A stretch of 64,000 bases of DNA, from contig NC_044566.1 in assembly GCF_007565055.1 (NCBI RefSeq), positions 96,487,797 through 96,551,796 on the forward strand. The letters run 5' to 3'. Shown in pieces: positions 32,244 to 46,517 of the stretch (positions are counted from its first letter, which is position 1; every line of letters starts with the position of its first letter). Both the position numbers and the translations under genes were made by a program. The notes beneath the pieces are model-generated. The model saw only the letters and a list, made by a program, of their open reading frames with translations, was not told the origin of the DNA and did no database searches. This stretch comes from Rhinopithecus roxellana. Its lineage: Eukaryota > Chordata > Mammalia > Primates > Cercopithecidae.

Positions 32244-35077
32244 TGTGGAGAAGGCCAGAGCAAAATGGCAGAGTAAGATGCTCTAGTAATCTCTCCCGCA
32301 TGAAAACATCAACATTAATAATTATCCATGCACAAAAATACTTTCACAAAAGCTAAAAAAGCCAGGTGATACAGCATAGTTCCTGGCTATAGCATGACAA
32401 CAAGAAAAGACACATTCAAGAGGGTAGGAAGGACAATTTTACATTAAACGTGTCATCCCTCTTTCAAACCCAGGTAGTACACTGCAAAGAGAGATACTGT
32501 CCACTTGAAGAAAACAGAGAGAGCTGAGCAGAGGACTTTACCTTGGACTCCAACACTGGGCCTGGTACAGTAAAATCCAGCACGAGGCAGAACCCCCACA
32601 ACCCCATAATCCAAGATAGTACTCACATACAGCTGTTCTAGATCCACTGTGGCATAAGGAGAGACCATGCAGCATCAGGCTTCAGGATAGCGTGGCAAAC
32701 TTGATCTCTGAGCCACACGACTGCTGGGACAACTTTAGTGGGCCAGTACGCCAGAAAGCCCTCAGCAGCTCTGGGCATCTGGTGTGCCCCAGAGCAGCAC
32801 TGGCCACATCTAACACAGGCTTCTGGTAGTGCTGCACTAGCTGCTGCAGCGCCGAGGCTTCTGACCTGCCCAAGTACCACACCTGCTATAGAAGGCCTCA
32901 GACATCTTGTGTGTCACAGAACTGTGCTGGCTACAGAGATTTCCTAGCCAAAATCAGTGTGTGAAGAATGAAATAAGTACCTATTATTAAAAATATACAG
33001 ACATCATGATAACAAAAGATCAAGAACAATCAGGAAAACATAATATCACCAAATGAACAAAAATAAGATGCCAGCAACTGGCCACAAAGAAATAGAGATG
33101 GATACACTGCCTGATAAAGAATTTAAAAAGAACTGTTTTAAGGAAGCTCAGTTAAGTACAACAACAACAACAACAAAAAAGATACAGATTCTGTGAAATG
33201 AGGGAAACAGGACTTCTGCCCACCACTAGGGTATTGCATATGTCCACCTGCTTCAGCCACAGCTGGTTTTTACCTGTGGGCACCTCCTACTTGGGTGGAG
33301 GCTGATCTGTTCAACTCAGTTTAAAAAACACTGGGAAAAAATTTAAAACTGCACACCACTGCTGAATGAATATACTTCATGAGACCTCGGCCATTCTGGC
33401 TCCACAGGAGACAGTGAACCTGCTCACACACCCAGCACATCACTGCTATAACCAGAATCTGAGAAAGTCAAAGATTCTCCGTAAACAAGGAACTTATACA
33501 GAGTCTTTGCCATGGAAAGCACCCAGATCCACAACTAGGTGACCATAAACTATACATACTAAAGTCACAACCTCAAAAGGAACTTTTTAAAAATCCAGTT
33601 GAATCAAAACTAAATTCAAAAGAAGAAATAGCCTACCAAAATGAGAAGGAACCAGAAAAATAATTCTTATAATACGAAAAAAAAGAGTTCTACGACACCC
33701 CCAAAAGATTATACTAACTCTCCAGCAGTGGATTCAAATCAAAATCAAATCAGACAAAGTATCCAAAATGCATATTAGTAATTTGCTCAATGAGATCCAA
33801 GAAAAAGTTAAAACCAACATAAAGAAATTAAATAATTCAGGATATGAATAAAAAACATTAAAGATATATATGTAAAAGAGAATATAAACAGAACTTTGGG
33901 AAATTATAAACACAGTTTGGGGATTACAAAATACAGTGGAAAGTTTTAACAATAGACTAAACCAAGTAGAAGAAAGAATAAAGACAAAGCTTATAAATTA
34001 ACCCAATCAATCAAACAAAAAAGATTAAAAAGAAATGAACAAAGTCTCCAACAGCTATGGGAATCTATTCCTGGGGGAGAAGAAAAAGTTAAAAGTTTGA
34101 AAAAAATGATTTGAGGGAATAATTGAGGAAAACTTTCTTTGTCTTGCTAGAGATTTAGATATCCAAATACAAGAAGCTCAAAGAACTCCTGGGAGATTCA
34201 TTGCAAAAAGGACATCACCAAACCATATAATCATCAGGCTATCTAAAGTTGACATGGAAAAAATAATTCTAAGAGTAATGAGACAAAAGCATTGGATAAC
34301 TTACAGGAAAAACCTGTGAGACCAATAGTACACTTCTTAGTGAAATCTTCCAAGCCAGAAGTGGTTGGGATCCTATCTTTAGTGTCTTCAAAAAGAATAA
34401 CTGTCAGTCAAGAATTTTCAATGTGGCAAAACTAAATTTCACAAATGAACGAGAAACAAAGCATTTCCCAGACAAATGCTGAGGGAACTTGTCACCACTA
34501 GAGTAGCCTGATAAGAAATGCTAAAAGGAGTTCTAAATATAGAAACAAGGTCATTACACACCATCAAGTATAAAAACACTTGAAAGCATAAAACTCACAG
34601 GGCTTACAAAATAGTAATACAATGAAAAAAAACAAAGCAACTAGATAATAACCATCATTATGACAGGAACAGAACCTTATATATCAATATTAACATTAAA
34701 TGTAAATGGTCTAAATGCCCCACTTAAAAGCTACAGATCGGCATAACGAATTTAAAAAGCACACCAAATATATGCTGTCTTCAAGGGACCCAATTAACTT
34801 GTAAAGATTCATGTAAACTCAAGGTCAAAAGGTGGGAAAAAATATTCCACACAATGAAAACCAAAAGGGAGTAGGAATAGCTACTCCTATATCAGAAAAA
34901 ACAGACTTTAAAACAACACAGTAAACAAAGACAAAGAAGGTCATTATATAATAATAATGAATCAATTCAATAAGAAGATATAGCAATCATAAATATTTAT
35001 GTAACTAACTCCAGAGCTCCCAAATTCATAAAACAAATACCACTAAATTTACAAAAAGAGATAGCAACACAATAATA

Positions 35078-35494
35078 GTGGGGGAGTTCAACACTTTACT
35101 AACATCATTAGACACTCTACTGACAGCATTAAGACAGAAAGCCAACGAAGAAATAATGGCTTTAAACTGGAATCTAGAACAAATGGCCCTAACAGACATT
35201 TACAGAAAATTCTATCCCAAAACTGCAGAATACACATTGTTCTCATCAGCACTTGGGGCATTTTCCAACATAGACCATATGATAAACCAGAAAACAAGTC
35301 TCAATAAATTTTTAAAAATCAAAATTTTATCAAGTATCTTCTCAGACAACACTGGCCCAAAATTAGAAATCAATTCCAAGAGGAACTCACAAAAGTATAT
35401 AAATACATGGAAATTAAATAATCAGATCCTGAATACTCTCTGGGTCAACAATGAAATCAGGATTGAAATTAAACAATTTTTTCAAAATGAATGA
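35078..35494 (+). pseudogene. Old L1 ORF2, endonuclease C-terminal part
   Basis: 138-codon frame that still aligns by eye with the second half of the L1 endonuclease. Catalytic positions are lost: the G-D-F-N motif reads G-E-F-N and the S-D-H motif reads S-D-N. Both Asp and His are needed for nicking in the family. ORF2 continues after it in other frames. Confidence 0.8.
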
Positions 35495-36229
35495 CAATAG
35501 TGAAACAAGTTGTCAAATCTCTGGGATACAGTGAAAGCAATATTAAGAGGCAAATTTATAATGCTAATGCTTCATCAAAAGGACAGTAAGATCACAAACT
35601 TACAACATAACATCACACCTCAAGGAACTACAGAAACAAGTGCAAAGCAAACCCAAAGCAAATAGAAGAAAATAAACAACAAAGATGAGACCAGCAGTAA
35701 ACAAAATTGAAAAAAAAATACAAAGGACCAATGAAACAAAAAGTTGATTATTTGGAAAGATAAAGAAAATTGATATACCACTACTTAAATTAACCAAGAA
35801 AAACAGGAGAGAAGACTCAGAGCACAATTAGAAATTAAAATGAAGACATCACAATTGATACCACATGCAAAAGATCATTTGAGACTACTATGAATAACTC
35901 ATATAAATGCACACTAGGGAATCTAGAGAAAATAGATAAATTCCTAGGAAGATGCAATCTTCCAAGCTTAAATCAGGAAGAGATAGAAATTTTGAACAGA
36001 CCAATAACAAGCAGTGAGAATGAATAAGTAATTTAAAAAATCTCCCAACAAGAAAAAGCCCAGGACCAGAGAAGATTCACAGTCAACTCTACCAGATATT
36101 CAAAGAGGAATTGATACAATTCATACTAAAACTATTCCACAAAGTTAGTATCACCATGATGCACAATCCAGAAATGGACAAAAAGAAAGAAAGAGAAAAA
36201 ACTACAGACCAATATCCAATCCATGATGA

Positions 36230-36800
36230 ACATTGATGGAAAAATCCTCAAAAAAATACTAGCAAACTGAATCCAACAGCGTATCAAAAAGACAATTCAC
36301 CAGGATTAAGTAGGTTTCATCCCAGGGATGCAGGGATGGTTCAACATACACAAGTCAATAAATCTGAACACATAAACAGGATTAAAACCAAAACCATATG
36401 ATCATCTCAATAGATGCAGAAAAAAATTGACAAAATCCAGCATTCCTTTATGATAGAAACCTTCAAAAATTAGGAATAGAAGGAACATATTTCACAATAA
36501 TAAAAACCATATAAGACAAATCCAAAGCTCATATCATACTGAATTGGGAGAACTTGAAAGCATTGCCCCTAAGAACTGGAGCAACACAAGGATGCCCACA
36601 CTCATCACTTCTACACAACATAGCTCTGGAAGTCCTAGCCTGAGCAATTGGGCAGTAGGAAGAAATAAAGGACATTCAAGTTGGAAAAGAAGAAGTCAGA
36701 CTATCTGTTTGCTGACAATATGACCTTATACTTAGAAAGACCCAAAGACTCTTCCAAAAGACTCCTTGATTTCATGAATGAACTCAGTAATGTCTCAGGT
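36230..36800 (+). pseudogene. Old L1 ORF2, reverse transcriptase core
   Basis: Recognisable palm segments broken by stops and shifts. The active-site F-A-D-D box is at 36708-36719 and reads F-A-D-N, so a catalytic Asp is lost. G-C-P-H-S-S stands in place of the usual G-C-P-L-S-P near 36590-36610. Confidence 0.75.
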
Positions 36801-37959
36801 TACAAATCAATGTACACAGATCAGTAGTACTGTTATACACCAACAATGCCAAGATGAAAATCAAATCAAGAAATCAAACCCTTTTACAATAGCTACAAAA
36901 AATAAAAAATAAAATACCGAAGAATATATTTAACCAAGAAGGTAAAAGATCACTAAGGAGAAATACAAAATACTGATGAAAGAAATCATAGATGGCACAA
37001 ATTGGAAAATATTCCATGCTCATGGGTTGGAAGAATCAATATTATGAAAATGACCATTCTGCCCAAAGCAACCTACAGTTTCAATGTAATTCCTAACAAA
37101 ATACCCAGATAGATCATTTTTCACAGAATTAGAAAAACAATCCTGAAATTTATATAGAACCAAAACACAGCTCTAATAGCCAAAGCAATCCTAAGAAAAG
37201 AGAACAAATCTAGAGGCATCACATTATCTAACTTCAAATTACAATACAAGGTTATGGTAATGAAAACAACATGGCACTGGTATAAAAGCAGACACACAGA
37301 CCAATGGAACAGGACAGACACAGAGAAATAAAGGTAAATACAACGAACTAATCTTTGACAAAGCAGACAAAAACCTACACTGGGGAAAGGACTTTCTATT
37401 CAGTGAATGGTGTTGGGAAAATTAAATAGCCACATGCCAAAGGATAAAACTGGATCCTTATTTGTCACCATATACAAAAATTAACTCAAGATGGAATAAA
37501 GACTTACATCTAAGATCTTAAATCATAAAAATTCTAGAAGAAAACTTAGGAAAAAATATTCTGGATATTGGCCCATGCAAAAAAATTGTAACTTAAGACT
37601 CCAATAACAAACGTGAAAATAAATAAATAGGATATAGCCAAACTGAAAAGCACAGGAAAAGAAATAATCCACAGAGTAAACAGACACCCTACAGAATGGG
37701 AGAAAATATTTGCAAACTATATACTTGAGAAAGAAATAATATCCAGAATCTACAAAAAACTCAAATCATTGAGAAAAAAAATTAAATAACCTCATGAAAA
37801 TGTATGGAAATAACATGAACAGACATATCTGTTCATGTTTTTCTCAAAAGCAACTATACAAATGGCAAAAAAATATGAAAAATGCTCAATGTCACGAATC
37901 ATCAGGAAAATGCAAATTAAAACCACAATAAGATACTACCTCACCTAGCCAGAATGACC

Positions 37960-38668
37960 TTTTCTTTTTTCTTTAACTTCTATTTTACGTTCAGGGGTAC
38001 ATGTGCAGGTTTGTTACATAGGTAAACTTGTGTCATGGGGTTTGTTAAACAGATTATGTAATCACCCAGGTATTAAGCCTAGTATGCATTAGTTATTTTT
38101 CATGATCTTCTCCCTCCTCCTACCCTGCATCCTCCAATAGGCTTCAGTGTATGTTTGTTCCCCTCTGTGTGTCCATGTGTTCTCATCATTTAGTTCACAT
38201 TTAAAAGTGAGAACATGTGGCATTTCCTTTTCTTTTCCTGCATTAGTTTGCTAAGGATAATGGTCTCCAGCTCTATCCATGTCCCTGCAAAGAATATGCT
38301 CTCAGTTTTTTGTTTGTTTTCTATGGCTGCGTAATATTACGTGGTGTACATGTGCCACATTTTATTTATCTAGGCTATCATTAAGGGGCATTTAGGTTGA
38401 ATCTATGTCTTTGCTATTATAAATAGTACTGCAATGAACATATGCAAGTGTGTGTCTTTACAGCAGAAAAATTTACATTCCTTTGGGCATACATTTAGTA
38501 ATGGGATTGCTAGGTTGAATGGTATTTCTGTCTTCAGGACTTTGGGGAATCACCACACTGTCTTCCACAATAATTGAACAAATTTACACTCCAACCAACA
38601 GTGTACAAATGTTGCTTTTTCTCCACAACCTTGCCAGCATCTGTTGTTTTTTGACTTTTTAATAATAA
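37960..38668 (-). mobile_element. L1 3' end nested in the old L1
   Basis: 709-bp minus-strand L1 end (3'UTR and last part of ORF2), with its T-rich tail on the left. CAGAATGACC at 37950-37959 and CAGAATGGCC at 38669-38678 (9 of 10) mark the target duplication. The host L1 continues in register after it. Confidence 0.88.
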
Positions 38669-40003
38669 CAGAATGGCCATTATTAAAATTCAAAAAATGA
38701 CAGATGTTGACATGGATGTAGCGAAAAGGGAAAGCTTATACACTGCTGCTGGTGACGTAAATTAGCACACCCTATATGGAAACCAGTACGGACATTTCTC
38801 AAGGAACTAAAAGTAGATACACCATTTGATCCAACAATCGCACTCCTGGGTATCTACCTAAAGAAAAAGAAGTCATTATATCAAAAAGGCACCTGCCTGC
38901 ATATGTTTATTACAGTACAATTCACAATTTCAAAGATACTGTATCAACCTAAGTGCTCATCAACTGATGAGTTAATAATGAAAATGTAATATACACACAG
39001 CATGTATATACACACACCACAGAATATTACTGAGCCATTAAAAAAAACAAAATAATGTCTTCACAGCAACTTGGATGGAGCTGGAGGCCATTATCCTAGG
39101 TGAAGTAACACAGAAATGGAAATCCAAATACCATAAGTTCTTATGTATAAATGAGAGCTAAGCCATGGATATCGAAAGACATACAGAGTGATATAATAAA
39201 TGCTGGAGATTCACAAGGGGAGAGGGTGGAAGGTGAGCAAAGGATGAAAAATGACCCATTGAGTACAATGTACACTATTTGGTTGACAGGTATACTAAAA
39301 GCCCTAACCTCGGCAATATACAATTCATCCATGTAATCAAAAACCACTTATATCTCCAAAGCCATTGAAATAAAAAAAAATTGTTTTAATTCAAAACAGG
39401 GAAACAATAAATGATAAGAATAAGAAATTGAATAGAGAGCTTGGAATTTTTTTAAAAACATCAAACGGAAATCCTAGAGCTGAAAAAAATATAAAAGAAA
39501 TGAAAAATGCAATAGAGAACATCACAGCAGAATTGATCATGGAGAAAAAGTACCTGTGTACTTGAATACTGGTTATTTGAAAAACCATAGTCAGAAGAAG
39601 AAAAATAAAAAAGAAAGAAAAGGAAGAAAGGATTCAAGAAACAACATTTAAAAAGCAAATATTCAAGTCATAAAAATGTAAGAGGGAGAATAGAAAGATA
39701 AAGGGCTATAAAGCTTATCTAAAAAACTAATAGCAGAAAACTTTCCAAACCTGGAAGATGTAAATATCCAGGCTGAAGGTCACCAATCAGATTCAAACCA
39801 AATAAGACTACCCTAAGACATACTTTAATCGTACTGTCAAAATAAAAAAAAAAAAAGAGAGAGAGAGAGAAATTCCTGAAAGCAGTAAGAGAAAAAAAAA
39901 AAAACATATAAAAGAGTTCTAATACATCTAATACACCTAGCAGCAAACTTCTGAGGAGAAATCTTACAGGTCATGAGAAATGGGATGATAAATTCAAAGT
40001 TCT

Positions 40004-40283
40004 GAAGGATCCTAGCACTTAGCAAGGCCAAGACAGGAGTATTGCTTGAGGCCAGGAGTTTGAGATCAGCCTTGGCAACATAGCAAGACTCCATCTCTAC
40101 AAAAATTAGCCAGGCATGGTGGTGCATGTCTGTAGTTTCAGCCACTGAGGAGGCTGCAGCTGGGGGATCACTTGAGCCCATGAGGTTGATGCTGCAGTGA
40201 GGTATGATTGTGCCACTGCCCTCCAGCCTGGGTGACAGAGTGAGACCTTGTCTAAAAAACAAAACAAAACAAAACCAAAACAA
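40004..40283 (+). mobile_element. AluJ, 5'-truncated
   Basis: Lacks roughly the first 30 bases of Alu. It has J-type bases ('gcttgaggccaggagtttgagatcagcc', 'gcaagactccatctctac'). Target duplication CAAAGTTCT at 39995-40003 and 40284-40292, perfect. The tail is (AAAAC)n. Confidence 0.9.
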
Positions 40284-41056
40284 CAAAGTTCTAAAGAGAA
40301 AAAAAGAAAAACTACCAATCAAATATTCTGTAGCCATAAGGCTCTCCTTCAGAATGGAATTAGATATAAAAACTTTCCCAGGCAAGCAAATACTAGGGAA
40401 GTTCATCAGTACCAGAAACGTCTTAGAAGAAATGCTATCTTAAAATTGAAAGAAAAAAATGATAATGAGTAATGCAAAAATACCTGAAAGTATAAAACTT
40501 ACTGGTAAAAGTAAGTACACAATGAAATTCAGAATATTCTAATATTATAATGGTGGTGTGTAAATCACTATACCTTTAGCACAAAGGTTAAAAGACAAAA
40601 CTATTGAAAATAAATATAGCTCTAATAATTTGTTACATGATATAAAATACAAAACAATACAAATCGTGACATTAAAAATTCAAAATGTGGGAAAACGGAG
40701 TGGTGTAAAAGCATATCTTATGTGTGTGTACACGTGTGTGTGTCAGAGTGTGATCAAAATTCTCATCAGTTTAGAATAATCTTTTATAGCTAGAAGATAT
40801 ATTTTCTAAGTCTCATGGTAATTATATAGCAAAGGTCTATAGTAGATACACATAAAATAAAAAGCAAGGAATCAAACTGTACCACTAGAGAAAATCACCT
40901 AGTCACAAAGGAAGACAGAAAGAGAGAAAGAAAAGAAAATCTACAAAACAATGAGAAAACAGTGAATGAAATGGCAGTAGTAAGTCCTCACATATGAATG
41001 CTCTCTTGAATGTTAATATATTATAGTCTCTCTAAAAAAAAAAAAAAAAGGACTCT

Positions 41057-41369
41057 GGCCAGGTGCAGTGGCTCACGCCCATAATCCCAGCACTTTGGGA
41101 GGCCAAGGCGGGTGGATCACCTGAGGTCAGGAGTTCAAGACCAGCCTGGCCAACATGAAGAAACCCTGTCTCTACTAAAAATACAAAATTAGCCTGGCAT
41201 GGGGAAACGTGCCTGTAATCCTAGCTAACTCAGGAGGCTGAGGCAGGAGAATTGCTTAAACCTGGGAGGCAGAGGTTGTGGTGAGCTGAGATTGCACCAT
41301 TGCACTCCAGCCTGGGCAACAAGAGTGAAACTCCATCTCAAAACAAAAAAAAAACAAAAACAAAAAAAG
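41057..41369 (+). mobile_element. AluS
   Basis: Complete plus-strand dimer with S-type left arm ('gatcacctgaggtcaggagttc') and an A-rich, C-interrupted tail. It sits in an A-run of the host L1, so the flanking duplication cannot be delimited exactly. Confidence 0.9.
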
Positions 41370-41680
41370 ACCCAATTATAAACTGCCTACAGGAGACTCA
41401 CTTCACTAGTAAGTATACACAAGCATAGACTAAAGGTGAAAGGATGGAAAAAGATATTCCATCCAAATGGAAGCCAAATGAGGACTGGAATAGCTATGCA
41501 TATATCAGATAAAATAGAATTTAAGTCCGCAAAAAGAGACAAAGAAATTCACTACATAATGATAAAGGAGTCAATTCAGCAAGAGGATATTATAAATATA
41601 TATGTACCTCAAAAAGTAAAAAAATTCAAAATAAATCTGAGAAGAAATGAATTATTTTATCAGATAAATTTAAGAAAGGA

Positions 41681-42125
41681 TTGAAAAAAGTAAAAAGAAT
41701 CAAGTAGAAATTATGGAGCTGAAAAGTGAAGTGGGCATACTGAAGAATGCATCAGTCTTTTAATAGTAGAATTGATCAAGTAGAAGAAAGAATTAGTGAG
41801 CTTGAAGACAGGTTATTTGAAAAAACACAGTCAGCTGGGCATGGTGGCTCATGCCTGTAATCCCAGCACTTTATGAGACTGAGGTGGGTGGATCACTTGA
41901 GGTCAGGAGTTCAAGACCAGCCTGGTCAACAGTGTGAGACTCCATCTCTACTAAAAATACAAAAAAAAAAAAAAAAATTAACTGGGCGTGGTCGTGTGTG
42001 CCTATAATCCCAGATACTCAGGAGGCTGAGGCAGGAGAATCACTTGAATCTGGGAGGCAGAGGTTGCAGTGAGCCAAGATCACACCACTGCACTCCAGCC
42101 TGGGCAACAGAGCAAGACTCTATCT

Positions 42126-42165
<40 letters not shown>

Positions 42166-45100
42166 AAGAAAAGAAAAGAAAGAAAATACACAGTCAAAGG
42201 ACACAAATAAGAAAAAAGAATAAAAACAATGAAGCATACTTACAGAATTTAGAAAATGTCCTAAAAAGGGCAAATCTAAGAGTTATTGGCCTTAAAGAGA
42301 GGTAGAAAAAGAGGTAGGGGTAAAAAGTTTACTCAAAGGAATAATAACAGAGAACTTCCCAATCCTAGAGAAATATATCAATATCCAAGTACAAGAAGAT
42401 TATAGAACACCAAGAAGATTTAACCCAAAGAAGACTACCTTAAAGCATTTAATAATCACACTCCCAAAGGTCAAGTATAGAGAAAGGGTCCTAAAGGCAG
42501 CAAGAGAAAATTAACAAATAACAGACAGTGGAGCTCCAATATATCTAGAAACAGACTTTTTAGTGCAACCCTGACAGGCTAGGAGAGAGTGGCATGATAT
42601 TTTTAAAGTGCTTAAGGGAAAAAAAATCAACTTGTACCCTAAAATAGTATATCCAGTGAAATTATCCTTCAAACATGAAGGAGAAATAAAGACTTTCTCA
42701 AACTAAATAAATAAATAAATAAAATGCTGAGGAATTTAGTCATCACCAGACTTGTCCTACAAGAAATGCTAAAGGGAGTATTTCAGTCTTAAAGTTAAGG
42801 ATGTTAATGAGTCAAAAGAAATCATCTGAAATTACAAAACTCACTGGTAATAGTAGTACACAGAGAAACACAGAATATCATAACACTGTAATTGTGGTGT
42901 GTAAACTATTCTTTGCTTAAGTAGAAAGACTAAACAATGAACCAACCAAAAATAACTACAACAACTTTTTAAAGACAGACATAGTACAATAAGATATTAA
43001 TATAAATAGAAATAACACAAAGTTAAAAAGCAAGACAAGGGATGAAGTTAAGGCATAGAGGTTTTGTTAGCTTTTTTTTGCTTGTTTATTTGTTTATGCA
43101 AACAGTGTTTAGTTGTTATCAGCTTAAAATAATGGGTTATGAGATAGTATTACCTTTATACCAAAGTCAAAGACACATCAAGGAAAAAAAACTATAGGCT
43201 ATTATCCTTGATGAATATGGATGCAAAAATTCTCAACAAAATACTAGCAAACCAAATTCAATAACATATTAAAAAGACTATTCATCATGATTAAATGGGA
43301 TTTATCTTAGGGATGCAAAGATGCTACAACATTTACCCATCAGTTAATGTGATATCTTATACCAACAGAATGAAGTACAAAACCATCTGATGATTTCAAC
43401 TGATGCTAAAAAAGCATTTGGTAAATTTCAATATTCCTTCATAATAAAAACCCTCAAAAAACTGGGTATAGAAGTAACATACCTCAACATAATAAATACC
43501 TTACATGACAGACCCATAGCTGGCATCATACTGAATGGAGGAAAACTAAAAGCCTTTTTTCTAAGATCAGGAACACAAAAAGGATGCCCCCTTTTCTACC
43601 GTTACTACATATAGTATTGGAAGTCCTAGCTAGAGCAACCAGATAAGAGAAAGATACAAAGGGCATCCAATTTGGAAAGGAAGAAGTCAAACTGTCCTTC
43701 TGTGCAGACAAAATGATCCTATATTTGGAAAACCCTAAGGATTTAAATAAAAAAAAGATAGAATTGATAAATTCAGTAAAGTTGCAGGATACAAAATCAA
43801 CATATAATATAATCAGTATCATTTTGATATGCTAACAGTGAACAATCTGAAAAAGAAATTAAAAAGTAATCCCATTTACAATAGCTGCACATAAAATTAA
43901 ATACCTAGAATTTAACTTAACCAAAAAAGTGAAAGATCTCTTCAGTGAAAACTATAAAACACTGATAAAAAAAATTGAAGAGGACACCAAAAATGGAAAT
44001 ATATTCCATGTTCGTAGATTGGAAGAACACTAAATATCGTTAAAATGTACACGCTACCCAAATCAATCTACAGATTCAATGCAATCCCTATCAAAATACC
44101 AGTGATGTTCTTCACAGAAATAGAAAAAAAAGTCCTAAAATTTATGTGGAACCACAAAAGACTCAGAATAGTCAAAGCTATGCTGAGCAAAAATACTAAA
44201 ACTAGAAGAATCACCTTATCTGTCTTCAAATTATACTACAGAGCTATAGCAACTAAAAAGGCATGGTATTGGCAAAAAACAAAACAAAACAAAGACTACT
44301 AGACCAAAGGAACAAAATAGAGAACCCAGAAACAAATCCATACACCTACAAAAACTCATTTTTGACAAAGGTACCAAAAACATACACCGGAGAAAAGATA
44401 GTCTCTTCAATAAATGGTACTTGATAAACTGGATATCCACATGCAGAAGAATGAAACTAGGCCCCTTTCTCTTGCCATATACAAAAATAAAATCAAAATG
44501 GATTAAAGACTTAAATATGAGACTTCAAACTATGAAACTGCTAAAAAGAAAACATTCGGGAAACTCTCCAGGGCATTTGACTAGGTAAAGATTTCTTGAG
44601 TAATAACCCACAAGTATAGGCAACCAAAGCAAAAATGGACAAATGGAATCACATCAAGTTAAAAAGCTTATGCACAGCACAGCAATAATCAACAATTAAT
44701 GAAGTGAAGCAACAACCCAAAGCATGGGAGAAAATATTTGCCGACTACCCATCTAATAATGAATTAATAACTGGAATATAAAAGGAGTTCAAACAACTCT
44801 ACAAGAAAAAAAAATCTAATAATCCAATTTAAAAATGGCCAGAAGATCTGAATAGACATTTCTCAAAAGAAGACATATAAATGGAAAAAAGTATATGAAA
44901 ATATGCTAAATGTCACTGATTATCAGAGAAATGCAAATCAAAACTACAATGAAATGTCATCTCCCCCCAATTAAAAGTGCTTTCATCCAAAAGTCAGGCA
45001 ATAACAAATGCAGGTGAAAATATTGAGAAAAGGGAATCCTCATACACAGTTGATGGGAATGTAAATTAGTACAACCACTATGAAAAACAGTTTGGAGGTT

Positions 45101-45835
45101 CCTCAAAAAACTAAAAATAGAGCTACTATACCATCCACCATTCCCACTATTAGGTATAAACCCAAAAGAAAGGAAATCAGTACATCAAAGAGACATCTGC
45201 ACTCTCGTGTTTATTGTAGCACTATTGTATTCACATTAGCCAAGATTTGTAAGCAACCCAAGTGTCCATCAACAGATGAATGAATAAAGAAAACATGGAA
45301 CATATACCAAATGGAGTATTATTCAGCCATAAAAAATGAGATCCTGTGATCTGCAACAACATGGATGGAACTGGAGATTATTATGTTAAGTGAAAATAAA
45401 CTAGGCACAGAAAGACAAACTTCACATCTTATAATTTATTTGTAGGAGATAAAAATTAAAATAATTGATTTCACGGAGATAGCAGAATTGTTTCCAGAAG
45501 TTAGAAACGGTACGGTGGGAGGGAAAGTGGGGATGCTTAATGGGTTAAAAACATATATACAGAAAGAATGAATAAGACCTAGTATTGGCTAACACAACAG
45601 GGTGACTATAGTCAAAAGTAATTTAATTATATATTTGAAAATAATTAAAAGTATATAATTGGATTGTTTGTAACACAAGGGATAAATGCTTGAGATGCTG
45701 GATACCCCATCACACTGATGTGATTATTAAGCTTTGCATGCCATATCAAAATATCTCATGTAACCCATAAATATATACGCTTACTATGTATCCACAAAAA
45801 TTAAAAATAAAAAAATTAAAAATAAAGAATAAAAT
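41681..45835 (+). mobile_element. Old L1 piece: ORF1, internal gap, ORF2 RT to 3' end
   Basis: Restarts in ORF1 at about 41700, although the previous piece had already reached ORF2, so it is a second copy or a duplicated part. It has the ORF1 C-terminus (42290-42720), then near 43150 jumps straight to the reverse transcriptase region, skipping most of the endonuclease. The F-A-D-D position at about 43699-43710 reads C-A-D-K. Frames 43390-43614 and 44045-44302 are ORF2 relics. It ends with an A-rich tail near 45810-45835. Confidence 0.72.
41834..42187 (+). mobile_element. AluS with long A runs
   Basis: Complete plus-strand AluS. It has a long A-run in the middle linker (41960-41978) and a tail of about 37 As (42127-42163) followed by GAAA-type units. 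The target duplication ACACAGTCA is perfect, at 41825-41833 and 42188-42196. Confidence 0.93.
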
Positions 45836-46517
45836 CCTTCTTGAGATAAATGGAAATGGAAACACAACATGTCAAAATCTATATGATACAGAAAAAACAA
45901 TTCTATGAGTGATGTTTATAGCACTACACACCCATATCAAAAAAACAGAAAGGTCTAAAATAATCTAAGGCTGCAAGAAATTAGGCAAAAATGCAAAAAG
46001 TAAGCCAAAGTTTATAAGAAGGAAGAAAATAATAAAGATCCGAACAGAAATAAATAAGAGTCAAGAAAAACAATTTAAAAGACTAACAAAACTAAAATTT
46101 GTTTTTCTGAAAATATAAACAAAATAGATAAAAAGTTTAACTGTAATAAGAAAAAAGAAAGAAGATCCAAATAAATTGGAAATTACAAAGGAGACATTAC
46201 TGACACAACAGAAATGAAACGATCATAAGAGACTTTTATGAACAATTATACAGAAGAAATTGGATAATCTAAAAGAAATGCATAATTTCCTTGATGTGTA
46301 CAACCTACTCAGACTGAATTATGAATAAATAGAAAATTTAAACAGATCAAAAATGAATAAGGAGATTGAATCAGTAATAAAAAAAAATCTCTAATCAACA
46401 AAAAGCCCAGGACCTGGTGGCTTTACTGCTGACTTTTATCAAACATTTAATGAAGAACTAAAAACAATTCTTTTCAAACTCTTCCAAACATTTAACAGAA
46501 GGAAAAGCTTTTTAAAA

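Larger units (their letters stand above)
32244..39385 (+). mobile_element. Nearly full-length old L1 (L1PB/L1MA type)
   Basis: Plus-strand L1 from its 5'UTR ('gccagagcaaaatggc' at about 32253) to the 3' end and A tail at 39372-39385. 5'UTR with GC-rich part 32500-32940, ORF1 relic about 33000-34630, ORF2 from about 34660 to 39000, then 3'UTR. Without the nested insert it is about 6.4 kb. ORF2 has many stops and indels. The 3' end ('ccattgaaataaaaaa') is of the L1MA/L1PB kind. A minus-strand L1 piece is nested at 37960-38668. It is much older than the L1 at 11.6 kb. Confidence 0.85.
39386..41680 (+). mobile_element. Old L1 piece: ORF1 to start of ORF2
   Basis: Begins inside an ORF1 coiled-coil region ('aaatcctagagctgaaaaa' near 39470). 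It continues through the ORF1 C-terminus (40290-40450), the space between the ORFs, and the beginning of the endonuclease domain (41375-41660). It is split by two Alus. A GA-run sits at 39854-39869. No frame is intact. Confidence 0.7.

Noticed and set aside
39837..40406. 189-codon minus-strand frame
   Set aside because: It is the antisense of an AluJ and of flanking old L1. Alus often leave long antisense frames of this kind.
42069..42305. Lysine-rich plus-strand protein
   Set aside because: Produced by translating the Alu A tail and the A-rich L1 flank.
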